Positions 7,492 to 15,997 of a stretch of 64,000 bases of DNA are shown in pieces. The stretch's first letter is position 1. Each line of letters opens with the position of its first letter. The stretch is from Ignavibacteria bacterium (lineage in GTDB: Bacteria; Bacteroidota; Ignavibacteria; Tepidaquicellales; Tepidaquicellaceae): NCBI GenBank assembly GCA_041649015.1, contig JBAZNU010000005.1, positions 186,001 through 250,000 of the forward strand. The letters are read 5' to 3'. A program made the translations under genes and the position numbers. The notes beneath the pieces are model-generated. The model was not told the DNA's origin, ran no database searches, and worked only from the letters and a program-made list of their open reading frames with translations.

Positions 7492-10008
7492 ATGGACAGT
7501 AATTTTTCTCAAAGAGTACAGGAAGTAATCAGACTAAGCAGGGAAGAAGCGATAAGACTTGGGCATGATTATATTGGAACTGAACACCTGCTGCTTGGAG
7601 TACTTAGAGAAGGTGAAGGACTTGCTATAAGTATATTCAAGAATTTAGGTGTTGATTTAAACGCCCTGAAGAAAAACATAGAAGAAACCGTAAAACATTC
7701 AGGCAGTACCTTAACCATCGGTAACATTCCTTTGACGAAGCAGGCAGAAAAAGTATTAAAGATTACATACCTTGAAGCTAAGCTTTTTAAATCGGATATA
7801 ATTGGAACAGAACATTTAATGCTTTCGATTCTCAGGGAAGACGATAACCTTGCATCGCAGATACTTCATCAATTTAATGTTACATATGACAGCGTAAAGA
7901 CGGAACTTGTTAATATACTTACAGGTCAAAAATCTGCTGCAGGCTCCTCACAGCAGAGTAAAACATCTGAAAGAAAAACCGATAAATCAAAAACACCCGT
8001 ACTCGACAATTTCGGGAGGGATTTAACAAAACTTGCAGCTGAAAATAAACTCGACCCTATCGTTGGACGCGAGAAAGAAATTGAACGCGTAGCTCAGGTT
8101 TTAAGCAGGAGGAAGAAAAATAACCCAATACTTATCGGTGAGCCGGGCGTCGGAAAGACAGCAATAGCGGAAGGGCTTGCATTAAGAATAGTTCAGAAAA
8201 CTGTTTCGAGAATTTTGCACAATAAAAGAGTTGTATCCCTGGATTTAGCGGCTCTTGTTGCCGGGACAAAATACAGAGGTCAGTTCGAAGAAAGAATGAA
8301 AGCCGTGATGAACGAGCTCGAAAAAGCAAAAGATGTGATTCTTTTTATCGATGAACTTCATACAATAGTCGGAGCAGGTGGTGCAAGCGGCTCTCTTGAT
8401 GCATCTAATATTTTTAAACCTGCATTGTCAAGAGGCGAACTTCAATGTATTGGTGCGACTACCTTGAATGAATACAGACAGTTTATAGAGAAAGACGGTG
8501 CGCTGGATAGACGATTCCAGAAAATTATGGTAGAGCCGCCTTCTGTCGAGGAAACTATTCAGATATTAACAAATATTAAAAGTAAGTATGAAGAGCATCA
8601 CTCAGTTAGATACACAGACAAAGCAATTGAAGAAGCTGTAAGACTCAGCGACCGCTATATTTCTGATAGATTTCTTCCCGATAAAGCCATTGATGTCATG
8701 GATGAAGCGGGATCAAGAGTACACCTTGCTCATATTGTGGTTCCCGAGGATATTTCCAAACTCGAAGAAGAAATTGATATTGTTAAACAGGAAAAAATGA
8801 AAGTAATAAAAGCACAGAATTATGAAGAAGCTGCCAAGCTAAGGGATAAAGAAAAGGGTTTAATCGCAAGGTTAGAAGAATCTAAATTCGATTTCGATTT
8901 AAAATCACAGAACACATTCTATGAAGTTTCAGAACAGAGTATTGCTGACGTAGTAGCAATGATGACAGGTATTCCGGTGAACAAAGTCGCAGAGTCGGAA
9001 ACAAAGAGGCTTGTTCACATGGAAGAATATCTAAAGAAGGTCTTAATCGGTCAGGATGAATCGATAGAAAAGATTTCTAAATCAATAAGAAGAGCGAGAG
9101 CAGGACTTAAAGACCCGAACAGACCAATTGGCTCATTCATATTTCTTGGACCGACGGGTGTTGGAAAGACGGAACTTGCAAAACAACTTGCAAAATTCCT
9201 TTTCGATTCCGAGGATGCATTAATTCGTGTTGATATGAGTGAATACATGGAAAAGTTTAACGTATCAAGGCTTGTTGGTGCTCCTCCCGGATATGTAGGA
9301 TATGAAGAGGGCGGTCAGTTAACTGAAAAGGTTAGAAGAAAACCTTACAGTGTTGTTCTGCTTGATGAGGTTGAGAAGGCACATCCGGACACGTTTAACG
9401 TACTCCTGCAGGTTCTTGATGACGGAATGCTTACTGATGGACTTGGAAGGAAAGTAGATTTCAAGAATACAATAATTATTATGACTTCAAACATTGGTAC
9501 GCGTGATATTAAGATGGATAAGGTATTCGGCTTTGGTGAATCAAAAGACGAGACAAAATATGATAAAATGAAGTCATCTATTAACGATGCAGTTAAGAAA
9601 GTTTTTTCCCCTGAATTTTTAAATAGAATTGACGATTTTATAGTGTTCCATCAACTTGGAAGAGATAGTATATTGAGAATAGTTGAAATATCTGTTGAAA
9701 CGCTGCAGAAGAGACTTGTCAATCAGAATATTACGATTGAATTGACAAAGCCGGTAAAAGAATTTCTTGGAGATAAAGGATACGACCAGAATTATGGAGC
9801 GAGACCTTTGAGAAGGGTTATTCAAAAGTATCTTGAAGATCCTTTGAGTGAGGAAATTCTTAAGGGCAATATAAAAGAAAACACAAAAGTACGTGTTAGG
9901 TTGAAAAGGGGAACGGAAGAAATAATTTTCGAACCCGCAAAGGCAAGCTCATCAAGCACGGACTCTAACGACGAAATAATTGAAGAATCTAAAGAAAATA
10001 AAGGATAA
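7492..10008 (+). CDS. clpC: ATP-dependent Clp protease ATP-binding subunit ClpC
   Basis: An 838-residue class I Hsp100 unfoldase that feeds substrates into ClpP. Order: double Clp-N repeat (1-145), AAA+ module 1 with Walker A GEPGVGKT at 216-223 and Walker B ending FIDELH at 285-290, a UVR/middle region (about 425-465, NYEEAAKLRDKE), and AAA+ module 2 with Walker A GPTGVGKT at 553-560. A GFGE loop in the second module fits the ClpP-docking tripeptide. The UVR middle domain separates it from ClpA and ClpB. The length is normal. It is the centre of a tight bacilliredoxin-clpC-fabH run with 4-base gaps. The C-tail is Ser/Glu-rich. Confidence 0.97.
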   Translation: MDSNFSQRVQEVIRLSREEAIRLGHDYIGTEHLLLGVLREGEGLAISIFKNLGVDLNALKKNIEETVKHSGSTLTIGNIPLTKQAEKVLKITYLEAKLFKSDIIGTEHLMLSILREDDNLASQILHQFNVTYDSVKTELVNILTGQKSAAGSSQQSKTSERKTDKSKTPVLDNFGRDLTKLAAENKLDPIVGREKEIERVAQVLSRRKKNNPILIGEPGVGKTAIAEGLALRIVQKTVSRILHNKRVVSLDLAALVAGTKYRGQFEERMKAVMNELEKAKDVILFIDELHTIVGAGGASGSLDASNIFKPALSRGELQCIGATTLNEYRQFIEKDGALDRRFQKIMVEPPSVEETIQILTNIKSKYEEHHSVRYTDKAIEEAVRLSDRYISDRFLPDKAIDVMDEAGSRVHLAHIVVPEDISKLEEEIDIVKQEKMKVIKAQNYEEAAKLRDKEKGLIARLEESKFDFDLKSQNTFYEVSEQSIADVVAMMTGIPVNKVAESETKRLVHMEEYLKKVLIGQDESIEKISKSIRRARAGLKDPNRPIGSFIFLGPTGVGKTELAKQLAKFLFDSEDALIRVDMSEYMEKFNVSRLVGAPPGYVGYEEGGQLTEKVRRKPYSVVLLDEVEKAHPDTFNVLLQVLDDGMLTDGLGRKVDFKNTIIIMTSNIGTRDIKMDKVFGFGESKDETKYDKMKSSINDAVKKVFSPEFLNRIDDFIVFHQLGRDSILRIVEISVETLQKRLVNQNITIELTKPVKEFLGDKGYDQNYGARPLRRVIQKYLEDPLSEEILKGNIKENTKVRVRLKRGTEEIIFEPAKASSSSTDSNDEIIEESKENKG

Positions 10009-10012
10009 TTAA

Positions 10013-11017
10013 ATGAGCAACAAAGGACCTTACAATGCTTACATAAGCGCGGTCGGTCATTTTTTCCCCGACAAAATAATCCCTAATTCGTATTATGAAA
10101 GTTTTCTTGATACGACTGATGAGTGGATAAAAACAAGAACAGGTATTTCCGAAAGAAGATTTACTGAACCTGACCAGCCTACTTCCTACATGGCAATCAG
10201 AGCTGCAAAAATGGCTCTCGAAAAGAGAGGCATGTCTGCGGAAGAACTTGATCTTATCATTGTTACAACTGTTACCCCGGATATGATGTATCCTGCAACT
10301 GCAATCTTAGTAGCTGAGGCTATCGGTGCAAAGAAAGCATTCGGTTTTGACATTTCAGCAGCATGTTCCGGGTTTATCTTTGGGCTTTCAACTGCTATTC
10401 AGTTTATTCAAAGCGGTGCTTATAAAAATGTACTTATTATAGGTGCCGATAAAATGCAGGTCTTAGCTGATATGTCTGACAGAAACAACTGCATTTTGTT
10501 TGGTGACGCTGCGGCAGCGTTTTTACTCGAACCGACGGAAGACAAGTCAATCGGTATCCTCGACCACATCCTTCACGTTGACGGCTCCGGAAAAGATTTT
10601 CTTAATCAACCCGGCGGAGGAAGTCTTAATCCTGCTTCACATGAAACAGTAGATAAGAAGATGCATTTCGTCCGACAGGACGGAAAGGTTGTTTTCAAGG
10701 CTGCTGTAAAAGGCATGGCTGACGTGTCGGTTGAAATCATGGAAAAGAATAACCTGAAATCTGAGGACGTTGCATATCTCGTTCCTCATCAGGCAAACAT
10801 GCGAATCATTCAGGCAACAGCGGATAGAATGGGTGTAAGCTTGGATAAAGTTATGGTAAATATTGATAAATACGGTAATACAACATCAGCAACAATTCCT
10901 TCTTGTGTTTCTGAGTACTATTACGCAGGTAAATTAAAAAAAGGAGATAATTTAATACTTACTAGCTTTGGTGCCGGTTACACCTGGGGCTCAGTTTACA
11001 TTAAATGGGCAATATAG
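10013..11017 (+). CDS. fabH: 3-oxoacyl-ACP synthase III (FabH)
   Basis: A 334-residue condensing enzyme that starts fatty acid synthesis by joining an acyl-CoA to malonyl-ACP. The catalytic triad is visible: Cys118 in SAACSGF, His259 in VPHQAN, and Asn289 in YGNTTSATIP. The family start (DEWIKTRTGISERRF) is intact and the length is usual. It sits 4 bases after clpC and is followed by a strong hairpin terminator. The genome could hold another fabH; nothing in this window shows one. Confidence 0.96.
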   Translation: MSNKGPYNAYISAVGHFFPDKIIPNSYYESFLDTTDEWIKTRTGISERRFTEPDQPTSYMAIRAAKMALEKRGMSAEELDLIIVTTVTPDMMYPATAILVAEAIGAKKAFGFDISAACSGFIFGLSTAIQFIQSGAYKNVLIIGADKMQVLADMSDRNNCILFGDAAAAFLLEPTEDKSIGILDHILHVDGSGKDFLNQPGGGSLNPASHETVDKKMHFVRQDGKVVFKAAVKGMADVSVEIMEKNNLKSEDVAYLVPHQANMRIIQATADRMGVSLDKVMVNIDKYGNTTSATIPSCVSEYYYAGKLKKGDNLILTSFGAGYTWGSVYIKWAI

Positions 11018-11035
11018 AATAGTTTTTAATTTTAA

Positions 11036-11080
11036 AAAGGTATTGTTGTAATTGCATTTATGTTATTAAACAATACCTTT
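11036..11080 (+). terminator. Hairpin terminator after fabH
   Basis: A 12-base perfect stem, AAAGGTATTGTT (11036-11047) pairing with AACAATACCTTT (11069-11080), with a 21-base loop and an AT-rich tail. It closes the bacilliredoxin-clpC-fabH transcript before ispE. Confidence 0.7.
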
Positions 11081-11094
11081 ATTATATAATTAAT

Positions 11095-11952
11095 ATGTTA
11101 ATAAAAGCACCTGCAAAAATAAATATTGGCTTAAGAATTTTAAGCAAGAGAGACGACGGTTACCACAACCTGGAGACTATATTTTATCCCGTAAAACTTT
11201 ATGATGAGTTGTTTGTTCAAATTCGTAAATCTGATGCAGGTACAAATTCCATAATTATCAGAACTGAAAAAAACTCTGTTCATCTTAATAAGAATAACAC
11301 CTGCTTTAAAGCGGTGCAGTCATTCTTTAAAGCCTTTCGGATTAAAGACAATTATAAGTTAGAAATTAAACTCAGGAAAAATATACCAATTGGTGGAGGA
11401 CTTGGCGGCGGGAGCTCGGACGCCGGTGCTGTATTAAGATTTTTGGTGAAATACTTTAATATCAATATTACTGCGGAAAAAGAGAAACTTATACAATGTG
11501 CTCTTGAAGTTGGAAGCGATGTTCCTTTTTTCCTTGTACAGAAACCTTGTTACGCTACTGGTAAAGGGGAATATCTGCAGCTACTGAACAACTTTATTTT
11601 GAATTATGATATTCTACTCGTTAATCCCAATCAGCATGTATCAACTAAATTGGCTTACGAAAGTCTGGGATTATCGAATGATTACGTTAAAAATCAAGTC
11701 TTGAATAAAGTGACTGAATTTAATCTCGAAAACATAGAATATTTTGTCAATGATTTTGAAAAAGTAGTTTTTCCTATATATCCCATTCTCGAAAAAATTA
11801 AAGATGACCTGTATAAAAGAGGTGCCGTCTTTTCATCGATGAGCGGTAGTGGTGCTGTTATTTATGGTTTTTTTGATCGAAGTGATAAGGATAAATTAAA
11901 TTATGCTGTTAAAGAATACAGAATGTCAGGATACTTTACTGCAATTGCTTGA
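11095..11952 (+). CDS. ispE: 4-diphosphocytidyl-2-C-methyl-D-erythritol kinase (IspE)
   Basis: A 285-residue GHMP kinase that phosphorylates CDP-methylerythritol in the non-mevalonate isoprenoid pathway. Catalytic Lys9 lies in APAKIN, the GHMP glycine loop IGGGLGGGSSDAG at about 99-111, and catalytic Asp142 in VGSDVPFFL. The C-terminal GHMP motif SSMSGSGAVIYG is present. The start ATG follows a TTAAT-rich region without a clear Shine-Dalgarno. Its presence implies the MEP route to isoprenoids in this organism. It lies alone between two hairpins. Confidence 0.95.
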   Translation: MLIKAPAKINIGLRILSKRDDGYHNLETIFYPVKLYDELFVQIRKSDAGTNSIIIRTEKNSVHLNKNNTCFKAVQSFFKAFRIKDNYKLEIKLRKNIPIGGGLGGGSSDAGAVLRFLVKYFNINITAEKEKLIQCALEVGSDVPFFLVQKPCYATGKGEYLQLLNNFILNYDILLVNPNQHVSTKLAYESLGLSNDYVKNQVLNKVTEFNLENIEYFVNDFEKVVFPIYPILEKIKDDLYKRGAVFSSMSGSGAVIYGFFDRSDKDKLNYAVKEYRMSGYFTAIA

Positions 11953-11957
11953 ATTAA

Positions 11958-12000
11958 ATATTTTGTAAGTTTCTTTGTTTATGCTTAATTTACAAAATAT
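11958..12000 (+). terminator. Possible weak hairpin terminator after ispE
   Basis: An 11-base inverted repeat, ATATTTTGTAA (11958-11968) with TTACAAAATAT (11990-12000), lies just after the ispE stop. There is no good T-tract, so terminator function is uncertain; it could be another RNA structure. Confidence 0.4.
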
Positions 12001-12017
12001 CTTCTTAAAACAATTTA

Positions 12018-13214
12018 ATGAATCGTAAGCTTCTTTATCGTAAATTAGACAGGATTCTCGGCATACCAATTCTCATGGTTCTTGCCCTGTTGTTTAAAAG
12101 AAGAAAATCATTCCCTGCTTACGATGTAAACAAAATTCTCGTTGTCAAATTTGCTGCAATAGGTGACAGTATTATGCTGATTCCAATGCTCAGGACCCTC
12201 CGCAGAGCATACCCGAAAGCGGAAATCACATTTCTTTGTTCGGAAATAAATGAATCTATTATTCGTAAAGTTCCTTATGTCGATAGAGTCCTCGTTGAGA
12301 ATGTTCACAGCTATCTGAAAAATCCATTGAAGTTTCTCCGTATGATATTTTCTTTAAGAAAAAACAAGTACTCTATCATTATCGATACTGAACAATGGTC
12401 ACGGATAAGCGCGATTATTATCGCATTACTTCGTTATCAGTTTTCTATTGGTTTTAAAACTCCCGGGCAGTATAAGCATATTATGTTTAACCGCGTTATT
12501 AATCATTCACGTGAAAAACATGAGCTCGATACTTTTATAGATTTGTTGACACCGCTGTTTGTTCTGGTATATCAAAGCGACTATGTCCTTGAGTATTTTC
12601 TCACTGAAAAGAATGAAGACACTGCATCTGAATTCTTCAGAGAAAAAGATTTAAATGGAAGGACCGTTATTACCCTCCATCCCGGTTGCGGGGGGTTAGG
12701 AGCCCCGAGAGAATGGGATATCCAGAGCTATGTTGCACTTGGAAAAAGGTTGGTTGATTACAATAATGAGATTGTATTACTCATTACAGGTGCACCCAAT
12801 GAAAAACATAAATGCAATGAACTGGAAAGCGGGCTTAGAAAGATATACGGTAACACAAATAAAATAATAAACATTGCAGGAATGTTTTCTCTCGATGATG
12901 TTGTCGCATTGATTAAAAGAGTTACGCTTATCGTTTGCAGCAATACCGGTATTCTTCATTTGGCATCTTGCATGGGTACTAAAACTATGGGCTTGCACGG
13001 TCCCACAAATCCAGCCAAATGGGGAGCTTACAGCAAGAATACAGTATTAATTCAGAGTGATAAATACTGCAGTCCATGTCTTTATCTTGGTCATGATTAC
13101 GGTTGCAAAGCTCCTACTTGCATGAGCCATATTTCAGTCGATGATGTATTTATTCATATCAGAAAGGCTTTGAATCCCGAACTTTTCCCCGACGAACTGA
13201 AAGTTCTTGATTGA
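12018..13214 (+). CDS. Glycosyltransferase family 9 (heptosyltransferase-like)
   Basis: A 398-residue GT9 protein, the family that adds heptose to lipopolysaccharide core. Two Rossmann halves are seen: KILVVKFAAIGDSIMLIPML at about 36-55 is the N-terminal signature, and the C-terminal sugar-nucleotide region contains HPGCGG, then CSNTGILHLASCMGTKTMG and HGPTNPAKWG. A hydrophobic basic N-terminus (residues 1-30) may attach it to the inner membrane face. A Cys-rich tail (KYCSPCLYLGHDYGCKAPTC) fits GT9 proteins of the ADP-heptose type. The acceptor cannot be told from sequence. Confidence 0.87.
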   Translation: MNRKLLYRKLDRILGIPILMVLALLFKRRKSFPAYDVNKILVVKFAAIGDSIMLIPMLRTLRRAYPKAEITFLCSEINESIIRKVPYVDRVLVENVHSYLKNPLKFLRMIFSLRKNKYSIIIDTEQWSRISAIIIALLRYQFSIGFKTPGQYKHIMFNRVINHSREKHELDTFIDLLTPLFVLVYQSDYVLEYFLTEKNEDTASEFFREKDLNGRTVITLHPGCGGLGAPREWDIQSYVALGKRLVDYNNEIVLLITGAPNEKHKCNELESGLRKIYGNTNKIINIAGMFSLDDVVALIKRVTLIVCSNTGILHLASCMGTKTMGLHGPTNPAKWGAYSKNTVLIQSDKYCSPCLYLGHDYGCKAPTCMSHISVDDVFIHIRKALNPELFPDELKVLD

Positions 13215-13225
13215 ATTCTGCTTTT

Positions 13226-13786
13226 TCAGCCTGCCCTTTCATAAGACATTCTAATCCAGTTTATAACTTCTTTGTTGATTTCCTTTACTGATGATAAATT
13301 TATTCTATGAGAGCACATCATGTTAGACCCCGCCGATTCAAGCTTTCCTTGTACCGGTTCACCTTTCAGATTCAGTCCGATTTCAAAACGTGTCTTTGTT
13401 GCGGGTGTTAACATTGCAAATTGTCTTTTCCGGCGAAATGCAACGTATGCATTCTTAGGGGCGACTTCTACATCATTTCCGAACTTTAAAATCTCTGCGT
13501 GGAGCTTCTCATAAATTGTTTTGAAATGTTCTTTACCCTTGTATTGCTTCTCAATAAGTTCATCCTTATTCTCAGCCGAACCGGCATCAGAGCCTTTTGA
13601 CTTATGTGCGACTAAATTTGCATATCCGTGAGTTAAAGAATGCGTCTCCTTCAGAAACCTAACTATCTCCCCGTGTTTCTGGAAATTCTGTTTTTTAACA
13701 ATATCAATCCATTGTTCGAGTGATTTACCCGAGTTTTTTAACAGATTGTCAATCATTGTTTTTTCGGCATTTTCTATGTTACTCAT
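13226..13786 (-). CDS. DUF4287 and DUF5655 domain protein
   Basis: A 186-residue soluble protein. The N-terminal part (about 8-60, with NSGKSLEQWIDIVKK and LKETHSLTHGYANLV) matches DUF4287. The C-terminal part (about 80-186, with FKTIYEKLHAEILKFG, APKNAYVAFRRKRQFAMLTP and a final helix) matches DUF5655. The pairing is common in Bacteroidota and Actinobacteria, and the function is unknown. It converges with the GT9 gene, whose stop is only 12 bases away, so the two must share a termination region. Confidence 0.82.
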   Translation of the reverse strand: MSNIENAEKTMIDNLLKNSGKSLEQWIDIVKKQNFQKHGEIVRFLKETHSLTHGYANLVAHKSKGSDAGSAENKDELIEKQYKGKEHFKTIYEKLHAEILKFGNDVEVAPKNAYVAFRRKRQFAMLTPATKTRFEIGLNLKGEPVQGKLESAGSNMMCSHRINLSSVKEINKEVINWIRMSYERAG

Positions 13787-13956
13787 TTATTGTTCTCATT
13801 TTTAAAAATCATTAATATTATTGAATATATAACATTAAAATATCATTAAAAAGTTTTATTAATCATCTTAAAGAAGAAATAGTGATTCAGCTAAAAGAAG
13901 TATGAAGAGCAGTGAGGCTTTTAGCAGGTACATATATTTTACTCACTGTTTACTTC

Positions 13957-14718
13957 CTATTTTTGTGCTATAACCAGCATCTCGAAATCTTCGGTTGTTA
14001 ATTTATCATTTCTGCTGAATTTACCCAGCTTTGAACCGAATATATCTATTGTTCTAAACTCAAGCGATTTGAGAAGCCATGTAATTTCAGAGGGCACATA
14101 ATAACGCTCATTGCAGATCAACTCCTTTTTGTTCCCCGAATCATCCTCGAATGTTGTTGTATCATTATCCCTGAAAGTCAATAAATCAAAGGAGAAGCTG
14201 GTGCATGTTGAGTTTCCTTCCTTTGCTTGTGATTCAATAAAATCTTTCACCGAATGAAAGAGAGGAAATAAAGCGTTCAATGCAGTAAAAATTAATTTAC
14301 CGTCTTTCTTTAGAGAACGTGCTGCATTCTGCAAAATGCTGTAATTCATCTCGTCTGTTTCCATCAACGAAAATCCGCCTTCGCAAATCATAATAGCGGC
14401 GTCAAATTCGTCAACGAACGGCAAGTTCCTTGCGTCATTCTTTTGGAAGTCTATTTCAAGATTCGATTCAGCCGCTTTTTCCTTAGCACGATTAATTTGA
14501 GAATCCGACAAATCAATCCCCACTACAGTATATCCTCTACTCGCGAGCTCTATTGAATGTCTACCCGTACCACAGCCTATATCAAGTATTCTGAATTTCT
14601 TATTGTATCCTAATTCAGATTCTATAAAATCACATTCACCGAGTGTGCCTTGTGTAAAAGCTTCATTATCATACTTGTGAGCGTAATTCTCGAATAATTC
14701 TTCGTACCACTGTTTCAT
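13957..14718 (-). CDS. Class I SAM-dependent methyltransferase
   Basis: A 253-residue methyltransferase. Motif I RILDIGCGTGRHS lies at about 43-55, followed by the acidic strand end VVGIDLS (65-71). A later strand (DAAIMICEGGFSLM) and the C-terminal beta region complete the Rossmann-type fold. The start MKQWYEELFENYAHKYDNE resembles small-molecule methyltransferases of the UbiE/Methyltransf_25 group. No specificity can be named. Its start is 87 bases from the stop of the ZIP transporter upstream on the same strand. The upstream gap 13787-13956 has a weak 8-base inverted repeat (GCTAAAAG) and nothing else. Confidence 0.85.
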   Translation of the reverse strand: MKQWYEELFENYAHKYDNEAFTQGTLGECDFIESELGYNKKFRILDIGCGTGRHSIELASRGYTVVGIDLSDSQINRAKEKAAESNLEIDFQKNDARNLPFVDEFDAAIMICEGGFSLMETDEMNYSILQNAARSLKKDGKLIFTALNALFPLFHSVKDFIESQAKEGNSTCTSFSFDLLTFRDNDTTTFEDDSGNKKELICNERYYVPSEITWLLKSLEFRTIDIFGSKLGKFSRNDKLTTEDFEMLVIAQK

Positions 14719-14805
14719 AATGTTTTTTTATTCAAACATATATATAATGCTCTCAAGTTTCAAGATAATGCATTATATCATTCTTCGGAAAACATACATA
14801 GAAGC

Positions 14806-15621
14806 TTATCCTAATGCAACATCAAGTAGCATCATTGTTGCAAATCCCATCATCGCTCCAATGGTTGATAAATCCGTTTCATTTCCTGTTTGTGATTCGG
14901 GTATTAATTCCTCCACCACAACAAAAATCATCGCACCCGCAGCGAATGATAGTGCATACGGAAGAAGTGGTGTAATTGCCAGTACTAAATACGCACCTAT
15001 TACACCTGCAATCGGTTCAACAATTCCCGATAATTGACCGTAATAAAATGCTTTTGTCCTTGAAAATCCTTCGCGTCTTAGTGGAATAGATACAGCAGCA
15101 CCCTCAGGAAAATTCTGTAATCCGATACCTATCGCTAACGCAACTGCTCCCGCAGCAACACTTGGGTCGGCATTTATGGCAATTGCTCCAAATGCTACAC
15201 CGACCGCGAGACCTTCAGGAATATTATGCAGTGTGATAGCAAGTATTAAAAGCACACTTCGTTGCCAGGATGTCTTTATACCTTCTGCTTTTTCTGTTGA
15301 TAGTCCCATATGCAGATGCGGCAATATTCTGTCAACTAAGTATAAAAATGCACCTCCGCATAAAAATCCAACAAATGCCGGAACCCATGCGATTGAGCCG
15401 TTTGCCTCAGCCATTTCAATCGAAGGCATTAGCAGTGACCAGATACTTGCGGCTATCATTACTCCCGCAGCAAATCCAAGCATGGAATTTAATACTTTCT
15501 TATTTATTGATTTAAAGAAAAATACCATCGCTGAGCCGAGAGCCGTAACTCCCCATGTAAAAAGTGTCGCTAGGAGTGCTAATAATACCGGATTGTACTC
15601 AAGTAAATACTCAAACTTCAT
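14806..15621 (-). CDS. ZIP family metal transporter
   Basis: A 271-residue integral membrane protein with about eight helices, importing divalent metals such as zinc or iron. The metal-site helices are clear: HNIPEG at 132-137 and QNFPEG at 169-174, the paired motif of ZupT/ZIP proteins. A short histidine loop (PHLHMG, 101-106) lies between helices 3 and 4, as in other ZIPs. The final segment has VVVEELIPES, typical of the family end. The metal cannot be predicted. It is divergent from gatE across 376 bases. Confidence 0.92.
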   Translation of the reverse strand: MKFEYLLEYNPVLLALLATLFTWGVTALGSAMVFFFKSINKKVLNSMLGFAAGVMIAASIWSLLMPSIEMAEANGSIAWVPAFVGFLCGGAFLYLVDRILPHLHMGLSTEKAEGIKTSWQRSVLLILAITLHNIPEGLAVGVAFGAIAINADPSVAAGAVALAIGIGLQNFPEGAAVSIPLRREGFSRTKAFYYGQLSGIVEPIAGVIGAYLVLAITPLLPYALSFAAGAMIFVVVEELIPESQTGNETDLSTIGAMMGFATMMLLDVALG

Positions 15622-15997
15622 CTTTTATTTTTCCCCATTCCTTTATATAACAATGCTAAATAATTTATTTTTAAATTGTTTTTACTTTAAAAAATATAAT
15701 CGTTAAATCCCTTAAAAAAATCAAGTAAATCTGAAATGAAATATTTTGAATCTCAATTTTCCATTATATTTCTGGTAGTTGCAGAAAAATTACCCCTTAA
15801 CTAATAATATATTCGAAAGTGTTTATAATTAAGTGATATTTTACTAAAAAATACGAGTGTTTATTCTATAGAACTTAATAAGAGGAGTCTTTGAAGTTTC
15901 ATTATTTATTAATAATTGTCTTTAAAATGACAACCCTTTTTGGTAATTTTATGATTATGAAAAAATTGATTAACCTCAAAACCTCGTATATTCACAG
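15622..15997. other. Divergent intergenic region, ZIP transporter / gatE
   Basis: A 376-base AT-rich region between divergent genes. It should hold both promoters. I see no T-box, riboswitch or strong inverted repeat. A GAGGAG stretch near 15882 is too far from gatE to act as its ribosome site. Confidence 0.5.

Noticed and set aside
13891..13926. GCTAAAAG inverted repeat after the methyltransferase gene
   Set aside because: Only 8 base pairs, a 20-base loop and no T-tract, so it is not supported as a terminator.
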